A stretch of 64,000 nucleotides of DNA from a bacterium. Its GTDB lineage: Bacteria; CG2-30-53-67; CG2-30-70-394. Both the position numbers and the translations under genes were made by a program. Where the stretch lies: positions 9,310 through 73,309 of the forward strand of contig JAJRSX010000183.1 of NCBI GenBank assembly GCA_024278555.1. Reading direction: 5' to 3'. This document shows positions 41,324 through 50,841 of the stretch, piece after piece (within the stretch, counting starts at the first letter, position 1; each line of letters opens with the position of its first letter). Below the pieces are notes generated by a model. That model was given only the letters and a program-made list of their open reading frames with translations, made no database searches and was not told the origin of the DNA.

Positions 41324-42628
41324 CTAGGAATCAACCGCCAGCCGGTAGTACGCCTTCTGGTAATCGACACGGGTGGGGCGGAGTTCCATGGCGCGGCGGT
41401 ACTCGCGCATCGCCGCGGCACGGTCTCCTTGAAGCTCGTAACACTTCCCGAGCCAGTAGGCGGCGCTGCCACTTTTCGGCTTGCCTGCGACCCGGCCTTC
41501 GGCGATCCGCAGGGCACGCCGCAGGTGGATCTCGGAGCTTTTCGCATTTCCGAGCTGTCGGTAGCTCCGTGCCAGGGAGAGGTTGGCGGAGACGCTCTCG
41601 CGCCCCCGTTCTCGCTTTTTCGCGATGCGTTTGAGGTCGAGGGTGATCGCCTGGACGAGGTACTTGCGGGCCACCTCTTTGTCGCCCAGGTGGCTGTAAC
41701 AGTTGGCGAGCTTCCGGAGGATGGAGCACCGATCCGGCTCCTGGTCATGGACCCGGCCGTAAAGATCGGCCGCCGTTTCCCACCGCTGGTAGCGCTCGTA
41801 GCGTCCGGCGAACTTCTCGAAGCCGTTGCTGATTCGGTTGTCGATTCGTGCCCGGCCCTGGGGGGTGGCGTACGAGCCGTAGGTGGAGGCAGCGGCGAGA
41901 AGCGCCACCACCGCCACCGCGCCGGCGAGACGGGCGGTCAGGCCGACGGAGCTCCTCCCGGCACCCCCCTCTGTCTCGGTGGCGGCGTGGCCACGGTGGT
42001 CGTGCCAGTAGGTGATGGCCATGAGGGCGAGGGCGCACGAGATCAGCACCTCGGCGAGCTCTGCCTCGTTGAAGTGGAGGGGGCCGAGCTCGAGGACCGC
42101 CGCGGTGACGAAGAAGGGCCACAGGTGCGGGTGCGGCGGTGCCACCCCCAGGCGGTCAAGCCAGGCCGCCGGCGGGAATCGTAGGCGCACGGCAAAGGGG
42201 TAGATGGCGCCGTAGAGGACCATCCCGGCCGCCATCAGGTACTCGATGGCCTGTTTGAGCGGGGTCGCGATGGGACCGGTGAAAAGGTTGTGGAGGTTGG
42301 CCTCGTGCTGGAGGTTGTGTTCCTGGAGCAGGGTGGGGGTGGCGAAGGAGAAGATGCGCTGGCCCCAGGAGATCTCCTCTCCCGAGACGTAGAAGAGAGA
42401 CACGGCGAGGAGGGCGAAGTACCACCGGTAGGGGGAGCGCACCCGGGCGAGTCGGAGGGCGAAGAGGAAGGCGGTGGCGAAGAACCAGAACTGTGCCCAC
42501 TCGCCGACGAGATCCTCGTAGGTCGCCCACAGGTAGGCGATCGTGAAGTAGGCCGCGAGGACCCCGTACAGGGTGACGATCGCGGCAAAGAGGAGGTAGA
42601 CGAAGAGGACGGAGCTGCGTCGATTCAT
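41324..42628 (-). CDS. Multi-pass membrane protein with C-terminal TPR repeats
   Basis: This 434-residue protein has about six hydrophobic segments in the first 260 residues (FVYLLFAAIVTLYGVLAAYF, FWFFATAFLFALRLA and others), with FYVSGEEISWGQRIF and LQEHNLQHEANLHNLF between them. From about residue 285 come TPR-like helices (RWETAADLYGRVHD, NLSLARSYRQLGN, AAYWLGKCYELQGD). It probably scaffolds a membrane complex. A sigma-54-like promoter precedes it, so it may act with the envelope or PEP-CTERM genes nearby. Specific function unknown. Confidence 0.78.
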   Translation of the reverse strand: MNRRSSVLFVYLLFAAIVTLYGVLAAYFTIAYLWATYEDLVGEWAQFWFFATAFLFALRLARVRSPYRWYFALLAVSLFYVSGEEISWGQRIFSFATPTLLQEHNLQHEANLHNLFTGPIATPLKQAIEYLMAAGMVLYGAIYPFAVRLRFPPAAWLDRLGVAPPHPHLWPFFVTAAVLELGPLHFNEAELAEVLISCALALMAITYWHDHRGHAATETEGGAGRSSVGLTARLAGAVAVVALLAAASTYGSYATPQGRARIDNRISNGFEKFAGRYERYQRWETAADLYGRVHDQEPDRCSILRKLANCYSHLGDKEVARKYLVQAITLDLKRIAKKRERGRESVSANLSLARSYRQLGNAKSSEIHLRRALRIAEGRVAGKPKSGSAAYWLGKCYELQGDRAAAMREYRRAMELRPTRVDYQKAYYRLAVDS

Positions 42629-42660
42629 GGCGAGGCTCGTGTCGGTGGGCGTACCGCCAT

Positions 42661-42676
42661 TGCACCACGGGTGCCG
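42661..42676 (-). promoter_or_regulatory. Sigma-54-like promoter upstream of the TPR membrane protein
   Basis: On the minus strand CGGCACCCGTGGTGCA keeps GGCAC at -24 and TGCA at -12 with the correct spacing; two consensus positions differ. It lies 33 bp before the start codon, leaving a short leader. Confidence 0.5.
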
Positions 42677-42746
42677 CGGGTGGCGGAACCCGCTGATCGA
42701 AGATCAATCGCCGTGGGCTTTTGCCGGCAGGCTGCAATCCAGGCCG

Positions 42747-42777
42747 AAAAAAAAGAGGCCCGCCGGAGCGGGCCTCT
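42747..42777 (-). terminator. Rho-independent terminator of the large cysteine-rich protein gene
   Basis: AGAGGCCCGC-CGGA-GCGGGCCTCT forms a perfect ten-bp stem, followed on the minus strand by eight T. It is the second hairpin after the stop at 42840. Confidence 0.88.
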
Positions 42778-42787
42778 GAAGGGTGCG

Positions 42788-42820
42788 AAGGAGGCGGGGC
42801 AACGTACGCCCCGCCTCCTT
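42788..42820 (-). other. Perfect 13-bp hairpin just after the stop codon
   Basis: AAGGAGGCGGGGC pairs with GCCCCGCCTCCTT around a seven-base loop, 20 bp past the stop of the leftward gene and before the terminator. It may protect the long mRNA's 3' end. Confidence 0.6.
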
Positions 42821-42839
42821 GGTGTGATCTCCCCGGCGG

Positions 42840-45800
42840 CTACTTCACCGGGCAGAGGGGACCACCGTTACGGCTGTCGCCATCGACGACCTCGAAGTCA
42901 CCGCGCACCAGTCCCGGGCCGATCGGCTGGGAACAGCTCGTGTGGATCTTGGCGTGGAACTTTCCCTCCACGTAGATCTTGATCTCGGTGCCGAGGGTGC
43001 CCTTCTTGTCGTTCCCCACCAGGTTGATCAGGTCGCCCGGGACAACCGTGTCCTGGAAGACGCGGCTCCCCTTCTTCTGCTGCACCTCGACAAACGCCGC
43101 GGTGGCGCCGTTGTAGCGCAGGGTCAGGTTGGTCACCCTGCCGTCGCAGCCGCAGGCGGCCGGCGGAGTGGACGGCGGCTCAGGCATGGCGACATCTTCG
43201 GAGTCGCTGTCGCCGTCGCCGTTCGAATCCTCGCCGGAATCACTGTCCGAATCGGGGCAACCGGAGAGGGCCGCCTCGGAGTCGCTGTCGCCGTCGCCGT
43301 TGGTGTCGATCCCGGAGTCGCTGTCCGAGTCCCCCGCGCTGCTCGTACCGCAGGGCGAGTCCACCGGGCAGAGGAGCGAGAACTCACGGCTCGCACCGTC
43401 GACCACCTCGAAGTCACCACGGATCAGCCCCGGCCCGATGGGCTGCGAGCAGCTCGTGTGGATCTTCGTCTGCAGCTCACCGTTGACGTAGACCTTGATC
43501 TCCGTCCCCAGAGTGCCCTTCTTGTCGGTGCCGGTGAAGGAGAAGCTCATATTCGGATCGACATCCCCCTCGAAGACGACCGTGTGGTCCTTTTTCTCCT
43601 CCACGCGGATCGCCGCGGTGGCGCTACCGAGGTAGCGCAGGGTGAGGGAGGTCACCTTGCCCTCACAGCCACAGGGCTCTTCGGGCGGAGTCTGCTGGCA
43701 GGTGACCGTGGCCGTGTCCGTCGCCTCACACACGGCACCGGTGGCCAAAGAGCCGGTCGCCGTTACCGTGTTGGTGGTGTCGGCGCAGACGGAGGCTACC
43801 TTCGAGACCGTCTGGCTCTCGCCGGTCGCCAGCACCGGGATGGTGGCGACAACGCCCAGCTTGTCATCGACCACCTGCACGTTCGCCACCGGCGGCCCAT
43901 TATTGGTCACCACGTAGGTGTAGGTGACGTTGTCGCCGGTGCAGGCGGGGGCCGGCGGAGGTGTCCCGCCGGTCGCTTCCGAGTCGGAGTCACCATCGCC
44001 ATTGGTGTCGATGCCGGAGTCGCTGTCCGAGTCGCCGGGGAGTGCCTCGGAGTCGCTGTCGCCGTCACCGTTGCGGTCGATGCCGGAGTCGCTGTCCGAA
44101 TCGCCCGGGAGGGCTTCCGAGTCGCTATCGCCGTCACCGTCGCGGTCGATGCCGGAGTCGCTGTCGCTGTCGGCCGTGCTGCCGGAGACATCCATAGCGC
44201 ACAGCTTGCCGCCCTCCTTGCTCGATCCGTCGACCACTTCGAAATCGCCACTTACCAGCCCCGGACCGATGGGCTGCGAGCAGCTCGTGTGGATCTTCGT
44301 GTGCAGCGCGCCGTTGACGTAGATCTGGATCTCCGTGCCGAGGGTCCAGTGCTTGTCGGTGCCGATGAAGGAGAAGATCTCTCCCGGTGCCACCGTACCG
44401 CTGAAGACCACGTCACCATCCTTTTTCTGCTGGACCGCGACAAAGGCCGGGTCGCTGCCGTTGTAGCGCAGGCTCAGCTCGGTCACCTTGCCCTCGCAGC
44501 CACACTCGGCCGGCGGCGGGGGGGGAGTCGTGCAGTCAACGACCTCGGGAGAGGCGGTCTTCACCACCGTCAGATCACACGTCTCGATGGTACAGGTCGC
44601 CGAGCAGCCGTCACCGTTGATCGTGTTGCCGTCGTCGCACTCCTCGCCCACGTCGAGGATCCCGTCGCCGCAGGTGGGGTTCATGCAGTTGGCCTGGCAG
44701 CCGTCGCCATCGATATTGTTGCCGTCGTCGCACTGCTCGGGCGGAGTGAGGATGCCGTCGCCGCAGAACTCGTTGCCGCAGTTGGCGTTACAACCGTCGC
44801 CGTTGACGTTGTTGCCGTCATCACACTGCTCACCCGGGTCGAGGATTCCGTCACCACAGGCGGGAAGCCTGCAATCGGCCTGGCAGCCGTCACCGCTGAT
44901 GTTGTTGCCGTCGTCGCACTGCTCGCCCGTGTCGAGGATGCCGTCACCGCAGAAGGGCAGGGAGCAATCGGCCTGGCAGCCGTCGCCGCTGATGTTGTTG
45001 CCGTCGTCGCATTGCTCGCCGGCATCGACGATGCCGTCGCCGCAGACGGGCAGGGCGCAGTTGGCCTGGCAGCCATCGCCGTTGATGTTGTTGCCGTCAT
45101 CGCACTGCTCGCCGGCATCGGGGATCCCATCGCCGCAGCGCGGGTTCATGCAGTCGGCCTGGCAGCCATCGCCGTTGATGTTGTTGCCGTCGTCACACTG
45201 CTCACCGGCATCGAGGATCCCATCGCCGCAGCGCGGGTTCATGCAATTGGCCTGGCAGCCGTCACCGTCGATGTTGTTGCCGTCGTCGCATTGCTCGGGC
45301 GGAGTGAGGATGCCGTCGCCGCAGAACTCGTTACCGCAGTTGGCGTTACAGCCGTCGCCACTGATGTTGTTGCCGTCATCGCACTGCTCGCCGGCATCGA
45401 GGATCCCATCACCGCAGATGGGATACATGCAATTGGCCTGGCAGCCGTCACCGTCGATGTTGTTGCCGTCATCGCACTGCTCACCCGGGTCGAGATAACC
45501 ATCGCCACAACGGGCGACCGTACAGTCGCTGTGACAGCCATCGGTCTCGACCAAGTTGCCGTCATCGCACTCCTCGCCGGGATCGACGATCCCGTCACCG
45601 CAGACCGGCACGGTGCAGTCATTTCGGCAACCGTCCGTATTGTCCATATTGCCGTCATCGCACTGCTCGCCGGCGTCGACGATCCCGTCGCCGCAGAAGG
45701 GCAAGGTGCAGTCGTTACGGCAGGCGTCAAAATTGTCCTGATTTCCGTCGTCGCACTCCTCGCCTGGATCGACGATGCCGTTACCGCAGACAGGAGTAAT

Positions 45801-46724
45801 GATAGGATAAACGATGACCGGATCATTGCTCGAGAAATACCATGGAGAGGTTTCGTCGCCACTGTTGAGTACAGCGTCGAAGCCCGCAAAATCATTGTTT
45901 TGTTGCAACTCTGATGCCCCGACAAGATCCGTCAGTACCTGGGGAGTGGTGTCGCCAAGTTCGATCTCGTTCGGGTCATTCAAGCCGGAAAAGGCAAATC
46001 CGGTATTGTTCATGATGGCATTGAGTGCCAGTTGTGCATTGCCCACAAAGGCACCAAATGCGGCGTTAATGGGGACATGGCTATAGGCGAATCCATCGCT
46101 CGGATCGTTGTCGGCGCCGGCCCCGCAGCTGAGCCAAAGGAGGCCGTCTGTTGCCTTGGCAACATCGTCCATGAGGTTGGCTACGGTGATCTCAGCGCCC
46201 CGTCCCGGGGCGGTTCCTTTGCCGTTTGTGGGTACCGTCCCGTTGAACTCAAAGGGCGTTGCTCCGGGTCCACTATCGTGCCAAATCCGGTACATTTCTC
46301 CAGCAGCCAGGTCGAGCTTGCCGAAGGGATCGAACGTGGGCTGCCCAAGAGTCAGGTGAGGGTTGAGCCCGGGATTAGCAGAGAATGGATCTGGAGGTCC
46401 ATCGATTGCGATGACCTTTTGTACAAAGTATCCGGTAAGCTGATCGGTTGCAGATTTAGTCCACGATGAAACGCCATTGGTGACGATCTCCTGGACATCG
46501 AGAATGCCAATAATGTGGTCACCGACCTCGATGGGAACTCCGGAAAACGGTGCTGAAAACAGGGTGCCATCGGCCTTGTAGAGCACTTCGAAATTCTTGA
46601 AAAAAATCTGGTTCGCGGCGTCAGGGACGAGCACTTGGGCAGAGACCGGGGTTGAGGTTGCCCCCATAGTCAGAAGAAACAACACGAGCAACATGGAGCG
46701 GTTCGTTTTCTGGTTGATCCTCAC
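42840..46724 (-). CDS. Large secreted protein: PEP-CTERM-like ectodomain, 13 cysteine-rich repeats, three DUF7467-like domains
   Basis: From GTG 46724, with AAAGGA eight bases upstream, this gives 1294 residues with a signal peptide ending VSAQ. Residues about 38-305 are closely similar to the PEP-CTERM protein at 52505-53524. Residues about 311-715 are thirteen DUF4215-type repeats of about 31 residues (CGDGILDAGEQCDDGN...DGC...C). Three copies of a CGCEGKVT...SCSQPIGPGL domain follow near 736, 1015 and 1190, separated by DSDSDSGID/NGDGDSDSE runs that look calcium-binding. There is no PEP-CTERM tail. It is probably a secreted or surface structural protein. An upstream sigma-54-type promoter is present. 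Confidence 0.88.
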   Translation of the reverse strand: MRINQKTNRSMLLVLFLLTMGATSTPVSAQVLVPDAANQIFFKNFEVLYKADGTLFSAPFSGVPIEVGDHIIGILDVQEIVTNGVSSWTKSATDQLTGYFVQKVIAIDGPPDPFSANPGLNPHLTLGQPTFDPFGKLDLAAGEMYRIWHDSGPGATPFEFNGTVPTNGKGTAPGRGAEITVANLMDDVAKATDGLLWLSCGAGADNDPSDGFAYSHVPINAAFGAFVGNAQLALNAIMNNTGFAFSGLNDPNEIELGDTTPQVLTDLVGASELQQNNDFAGFDAVLNSGDETSPWYFSSNDPVIVYPIITPVCGNGIVDPGEECDDGNQDNFDACRNDCTLPFCGDGIVDAGEQCDDGNMDNTDGCRNDCTVPVCGDGIVDPGEECDDGNLVETDGCHSDCTVARCGDGYLDPGEQCDDGNNIDGDGCQANCMYPICGDGILDAGEQCDDGNNISGDGCNANCGNEFCGDGILTPPEQCDDGNNIDGDGCQANCMNPRCGDGILDAGEQCDDGNNINGDGCQADCMNPRCGDGIPDAGEQCDDGNNINGDGCQANCALPVCGDGIVDAGEQCDDGNNISGDGCQADCSLPFCGDGILDTGEQCDDGNNISGDGCQADCRLPACGDGILDPGEQCDDGNNVNGDGCNANCGNEFCGDGILTPPEQCDDGNNIDGDGCQANCMNPTCGDGILDVGEECDDGNTINGDGCSATCTIETCDLTVVKTASPEVVDCTTPPPPPAECGCEGKVTELSLRYNGSDPAFVAVQQKKDGDVVFSGTVAPGEIFSFIGTDKHWTLGTEIQIYVNGALHTKIHTSCSQPIGPGLVSGDFEVVDGSSKEGGKLCAMDVSGSTADSDSDSGIDRDGDGDSDSEALPGDSDSDSGIDRNGDGDSDSEALPGDSDSDSGIDTNGDGDSDSEATGGTPPPAPACTGDNVTYTYVVTNNGPPVANVQVVDDKLGVVATIPVLATGESQTVSKVASVCADTTNTVTATGSLATGAVCEATDTATVTCQQTPPEEPCGCEGKVTSLTLRYLGSATAAIRVEEKKDHTVVFEGDVDPNMSFSFTGTDKKGTLGTEIKVYVNGELQTKIHTSCSQPIGPGLIRGDFEVVDGASREFSLLCPVDSPCGTSSAGDSDSDSGIDTNGDGDSDSEAALSGCPDSDSDSGEDSNGDGDSDSEDVAMPEPPSTPPAACGCDGRVTNLTLRYNGATAAFVEVQQKKGSRVFQDTVVPGDLINLVGNDKKGTLGTEIKIYVEGKFHAKIHTSCSQPIGPGLVRGDFEVVDGDSRNGGPLCPVK

Positions 46725-46789
46725 GGTGGATTCCTTTCTGAAAGGGTACGGCTGGAAGGTGAACGAGAGAAGAGCCGGTACTTGGTTCT

Positions 46790-46917
46790 GGGAGTCTGTC
46801 GGACTCGGCCCGGAAGGGCTTCGTAACTCATTGAAACCATTGCGTTCGTGTTTCAGAATCCAATGATGCACTTTCAATGAAAACAAACCCACATGGAGAA
46901 AATCCGACAGATGCTCT
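46790..46917. repeat. Possible short derivative of the MITE-like family
   Basis: GGGAGTCTGTCGGA (46790-46803) and TCCGACAGATGCTCT (46903-46917) resemble the two ends of the 165-185 bp family, but the interior does not match the other copies. It lies between the sigma-54-type promoter and the start codon of the large protein, where it would lengthen the leader RNA. Confidence 0.45.
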
Positions 46918-46946
46918 CTGAAGTTGAACTCTCAATGTTCAATGCA

Positions 46947-46962
46947 TGCAAGTTTGATGCCG
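46947..46962 (-). promoter_or_regulatory. Sigma-54 promoter of the large cysteine-rich protein
   Basis: The minus strand reads CGGCATCAAACTTGCA, with GG and GC twelve bases apart and TTGCA intact; the -24 box has two deviations from TGGCAC. The predicted transcript start is near 46935, giving a leader of about 210 bases, most of which is the possible repeat insertion. Confidence 0.65.
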
Positions 46963-47635
46963 TGTGCCGCGAGCCCCCCTCTGTCGAGGGCGTTGTGGCG
47001 GAGTGAAACCCTGAAAAATTATATAGTTGCAGGCAGCGCCTTTGGTGCCGTCCGGGTCCATTGAGGGGGGCGCTGTCGCTAATAGATACAGACAGCAGGA
47101 GTCGGGTCGCGAGTAAGTTGTAAACGCTGTGGACACTTTACCGCCGTGCTATTGCATGGATGATGCTGCATTTCTCGTGTTTACCGCTAGTTATGGGCGC
47201 AAAGCAGTTGTTTATTTCTTTGACAGTTCTCCTCCCGGAGTTTTCTGGATGAGACGGGCGCGGCACATACGGCACACCGAGAAGAGGGCGCCGGAGTCGG
47301 TCGAGTCGTGGTGGCGATTGGCGACGATACAAGAATTGTTGCCGCCGGCCGCCGAGGGTGGTTGCCGAGGGTGGTTGTCGTTCAACCATTGCGAGGCTCA
47401 AGATTTGTCACGCCCGGTTTCCCGGAGGTACGCGATAGTGGAGGATGTCCGGCCCATGGAGGTTTCGCAGATGAGCCACGTGCGGGGGCAGAGGGGGGCT
47501 TCGATCCCATCAATGGGCGCGGGGGCTGGCCGTGTGGCGACCGACGTGTTTTCCGGAGTCGCCGTGCTGCCGCGTCGATCGGCGGAGCCGGAGAGCCGGC
47601 GATGGGGGAATGCAATCGCTCCCCAGCTCTTGTCA

Positions 47636-47800
47636 GGGGGCTTTCGGACCTGGCCCCGATCTACTGCGAAAAGAGGGATTACGGACCCGGTCGCCATCCC
47701 GCCCTACGGCGCATGGGCCTCCTGCGTTCCGAGAAGGGGAGGCAACCCGGACTACGAACCCGTTTCACGTCGTGCCGATCGTCAGACCACAGCAGCCTCT
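47636..47800. repeat. Decayed MITE-like element, copy D
   Basis: The block GGGGGCTTTCGGACC then CCCCGATCTACTGCG aligns with copies A-C in the same orientation as copies B and C. The end CGATCGTCAGACCACAGCAG aligns with their right end, but both termini have lost the exact inverted repeat. Probably an old insertion. Confidence 0.6.
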
Positions 47801-48066
47801 TGGGCGAGCCACAGGTTACGGCGCCCAGGGACCCGGATGTGCCGAGCTGCCGTTCGGAAGGAGATACTGTCGTGCTCGAACGAGGAAAAAGTTCGTGAGG
47901 TAGCCGCTACACGGGTGAATGCTCTGGCCGATCCCCTCTAGATCTGAGATGGCTGCCAGCCGCTCACCATCAACACCCGCCTCATCGCCTATGAGGAGAA
48001 GTAGATCGTTCGTGTGTGGATCTTCAGCCGTAGAGCCATATAACCCAATCCTGCGCGTCCATGAAG

Positions 48067-48099
48067 CTATCACTATACAGACGATCAGCTGAGTGATAG
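48067..48099. promoter_or_regulatory. Inverted repeat before the GMC oxidoreductase gene
   Basis: CTATCACT (48067-48074) and AGTGATAG (48092-48099) are exact complements 17 bp apart, ending 16 bp before the TTG start. It could be a repressor operator or a small leader hairpin. Confidence 0.4.
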
Positions 48100-48115
48100 T
48101 GAAGGAGAACAAGGT

Positions 48116-49765
48116 TTGACGAACTACAAACATTTCGACGTGTGCATCGTCGGCACCGGTGCTGCTGGAGGGATTTTGGCTCACGCACTAGTGCGCTCTG
48201 GTTTGCGTGTCGTTTCTCTGGAGCAGGGGGAAATTGTCAACCAGGATGAATTTCACAATGAACTAACCCCGGAGCAGAAAGGAAACTTCGGAATCACGAG
48301 GAACACCAAGTTTCCAGAAGTAGACCCGGACGTTCTTCAGCATGGTTTGTATGCGGGGCTGAGTACAAGGTCAACCTCTTCCGGGAGTGAGTCTGTTTTT
48401 AAGCAGTATCAAATCTACGCAGTAGGTGGTCTCCAGAATCTGTGGAGTGGCGTGAGTGTTAGATTTTCCCCGAGTGATTTCAGCACCAGAGTGCTTGGTC
48501 TTGAAGGACCTGATTGGCCGATTGACTACAAGGACATTGCGGATCATTACGAGGCTGTTGAGCGCCGTATCGTGGTCTGCGGTACACGAGAGAATCTCGC
48601 GGACATTCCGGATGGTAAGTTCATTCCTCCAAAGCCATTACGACCGCCAGATCTACTCGTTGCCGGTGCGATTGAGCGATGTTCCGGTGGCACAGTGAAA
48701 GCAGTTCCATGCCGAAAGGCCGTGGAGACGCGGAAGGACAGGGGAAACGCATGTAGTAGCTGCGGGCACTGTTACGAGGGGTGTCAGCGTGGAAGTGTAT
48801 ATACATTCGGCAGCAGGCTGTTGCCGGAAATACAGAATAAAGAGAACTATCTGCTAAAGCAAAACGTAAAGGTCGTGGCGCTGCGCTGCGGAGCATCAAA
48901 CGCCATCTGTGGCCTTGACTGTATAGATGTCAAGACGCTGCGTCGGTTCAGCGTAGAGGCAGGTCTATACATAATGTCTGCTGGCGCCATCGAAACGCCC
49001 CGGGTGCTGCTGAATTCGGAATCGTCTCGTTCGGGATGCGCAGTCGCAAACGGGTCTGGTCTGGTAGGACGGTATCTTCAGGATAACCCAAGCGTTATGT
49101 ACGGCGGATCGTTGATGAAGTTGTGGGTACGAGGCGTACCATACGATGTCGGATATGGTGAGCACATGCTCATCTCTGGCGTCTTGGGAGATGCGGGGGG
49201 CAGCGACGTCGACGAGGAATTTTCGGTATTTGGTCAGCTGTACCATGACTTCTGTAGGGAGCCGCTGTATTTGAAAGATATTTACTGGCTGCCATCGTGG
49301 TTGCGGTCGGTGGTCGCGAAAAAGATATTTGGGAGCACGATTGGTCTCGTGTTGTGGTCCTCGGCCGATCCATCAAGAGAAAACATGCTCACTGTTTCAG
49401 ACGAGCGGGACTGTTATGGGGTTCGTAAAGTTGATGTTTCTTACGGCTGCTCACAACTGGAGAGCGCAAGGATGGCGGTGCTGCGTAAATTCTCCAGACG
49501 CGTCATGAAAAGGGCATCGGCGTTGGTTTCTGTTGAGCTCCCGAGGCCTCCTGGTTCCGGTATCCACTATGTCGGAACGTGCCGTATGTCGGACGCGGAA
49601 GAACAAGGTGTCGTCGACAAGAACCTCAAGGCGCACAACCATCCAAACCTATATATTTGCGACGGTAGTGTCTTGCCAACATTACCCCCAAAACACTGCA
49701 CACTGACGATAATGGCGCTCGCCGACAGGCTGGCAGAGCATCTGATATCCCTGCAGAAGGAATAG
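48116..49765 (+). CDS. GMC-type FAD-dependent oxidoreductase
   Basis: From a TTG start preceded by GAAGGAGAAC this gives 549 residues. The FAD-binding signature FDVCIVGTGAAGGILAHALV opens the protein and GGLQNLWSGVSVRF marks the GMC core. YIMSAGAIETPRVLLNSE and the C-terminal HYVGTCRMSD...LYICDGSVLPTLPPKHCTLTIMALA carry the active-site region. A CSSCGHCYEGCQRG cluster in the middle is unusual and could bind a metal. Relatives oxidise sugars or alcohols. GC content and codon choice (ATA, TTA, AGA) are clearly lower than in neighbouring regions, suggesting transfer. Confidence 0.87.
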   Translation: MTNYKHFDVCIVGTGAAGGILAHALVRSGLRVVSLEQGEIVNQDEFHNELTPEQKGNFGITRNTKFPEVDPDVLQHGLYAGLSTRSTSSGSESVFKQYQIYAVGGLQNLWSGVSVRFSPSDFSTRVLGLEGPDWPIDYKDIADHYEAVERRIVVCGTRENLADIPDGKFIPPKPLRPPDLLVAGAIERCSGGTVKAVPCRKAVETRKDRGNACSSCGHCYEGCQRGSVYTFGSRLLPEIQNKENYLLKQNVKVVALRCGASNAICGLDCIDVKTLRRFSVEAGLYIMSAGAIETPRVLLNSESSRSGCAVANGSGLVGRYLQDNPSVMYGGSLMKLWVRGVPYDVGYGEHMLISGVLGDAGGSDVDEEFSVFGQLYHDFCREPLYLKDIYWLPSWLRSVVAKKIFGSTIGLVLWSSADPSRENMLTVSDERDCYGVRKVDVSYGCSQLESARMAVLRKFSRRVMKRASALVSVELPRPPGSGIHYVGTCRMSDAEEQGVVDKNLKAHNHPNLYICDGSVLPTLPPKHCTLTIMALADRLAEHLISLQKE

Positions 49766-49799
49766 GTAATGACGGTGTCGCGCGTGGCGAGAGAATGTA

Positions 49800-50789
49800 A
49801 TGCTGTATGGTAAGATTCGCGGTTTGGATAAGCGGGCCTCGCGATTGGTCCTGGGTACGGATTCTCTGTGGCTGAATCCGTTTCATAGGGTTTTCGGTAG
49901 GTTAGAGAAATGTAGTTGTTTGAATATTCTCGATGTTGCAGTGGAGGTTGGTATTAACACGTTTGATACAGCCGCTGTGTACGGGAGTGAGCCGCTAATC
50001 GGGTCCTGGATCAGATCCAGAGGATGCCGTGACGAAGTTGTCGTTGTGACGAAGTGTGGTCACCCAAGCCTGATTACAGGTCGTTCGCGTACCTCATTGC
50101 GGGCTGTCACTGCCGATATCCACAGGTCTCTCAGGCGGCTCGATCTTTCTGAGATAGATGTCTTGCTGATGCATTACGACGACGACGAAATCGAGGTTTC
50201 CGAGATTGTCGGTTGGTTAGAGATGCACAGGGTCGCGGGGAATATTCGATGCTATGGGGTGTCGAATTGGGATGGTTATCGTATACGTGAGGCGCACAGG
50301 TGTGCGGCGGATAATGGTGCCAGCGGATTGGCGGCCGTCAGCGCGTACTGTGGCTTGGTTGAGTGGACGCAGCCAATGTGGCCGAAAGCCAAGAGCCTCG
50401 CGGGCAGGCAGGGAGAGGAGACTCTTGAATATTGCAGCCAGCATGGGATTTCCATCCTGGCGTGGTCCCCATTGTCTGCGGGCTACCTGTCTGGAAGGAC
50501 AACCCACCCGAGAGGGTGGGTGAGGAAAAGGCGGTATTCTCAGGCGCAGCGGATTTTTGATTGTGAGGACAATAGAAAAATCCGACAGAGGGTCGAGACG
50601 CTGGCGGACCGGCACGGTGTCGGTAGTGCAGAGATCGTGCTTGCCTATTTGTTAGGGAGCAGAAAAGAGGTGTTTCCGATAATCGGTTGCGGGACCGCGG
50701 AACATATAAGAAGAAATGCAGCCGCGGTTTCGGTTGATCTCAGCATGGAAGAGATGCGCTGGCTTGATGTGCAGTCGGTTGATCTCTAG
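49800..50789 (+). CDS. Aldo/keto reductase family protein
   Basis: This 329-residue protein has the AKR barrel motifs NTFDTAAVYGSEPLIGSWI (Asp and Tyr of the tetrad), VVTKCGHPSL (Lys), LLMHYDDDE (His) and ILAWSPLSAGYLSG. NADPH-dependent reduction of a carbonyl is expected. It begins 34 bp after the GMC oxidoreductase, so the two probably work on the same sugar or aldehyde. It shares that gene's low GC content. Confidence 0.88.
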   Translation: MLYGKIRGLDKRASRLVLGTDSLWLNPFHRVFGRLEKCSCLNILDVAVEVGINTFDTAAVYGSEPLIGSWIRSRGCRDEVVVVTKCGHPSLITGRSRTSLRAVTADIHRSLRRLDLSEIDVLLMHYDDDEIEVSEIVGWLEMHRVAGNIRCYGVSNWDGYRIREAHRCAADNGASGLAAVSAYCGLVEWTQPMWPKAKSLAGRQGEETLEYCSQHGISILAWSPLSAGYLSGRTTHPRGWVRKRRYSQAQRIFDCEDNRKIRQRVETLADRHGVGSAEIVLAYLLGSRKEVFPIIGCGTAEHIRRNAAAVSVDLSMEEMRWLDVQSVDL

Positions 50790-50841
50790 GTTATTTCGGC
50801 TACCGTAGCAGTTGCTTGTCGTGCTAAGTCGTGTCGCCGTT

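Larger units (their letters stand above)
46963..48115. other. Long non-coding stretch of mixed composition
   Basis: Over 1.1 kb separate the sigma-54 promoter from the GMC oxidoreductase gene. The first 300 bases are AT-rich, and the middle is GC-rich with a decayed MITE-like copy (47636-47800). A long rightward frame (47129-47941) crosses that copy and has no recognisable domain, so I do not call it a gene. Confidence 0.6.

Noticed and set aside
42942-45914. A 990-codon open frame on the plus strand
   Set aside because: It is the antisense shadow of the repetitive cysteine-rich gene and its sequence is only Val/Ala repeats mirrored from that gene.
47129-47941. A 270-codon rightward open frame
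   Set aside because: It crosses a decayed mobile-element copy, has Arg/Pro-rich composition and no recognisable domain, and the ribosome site is poor.
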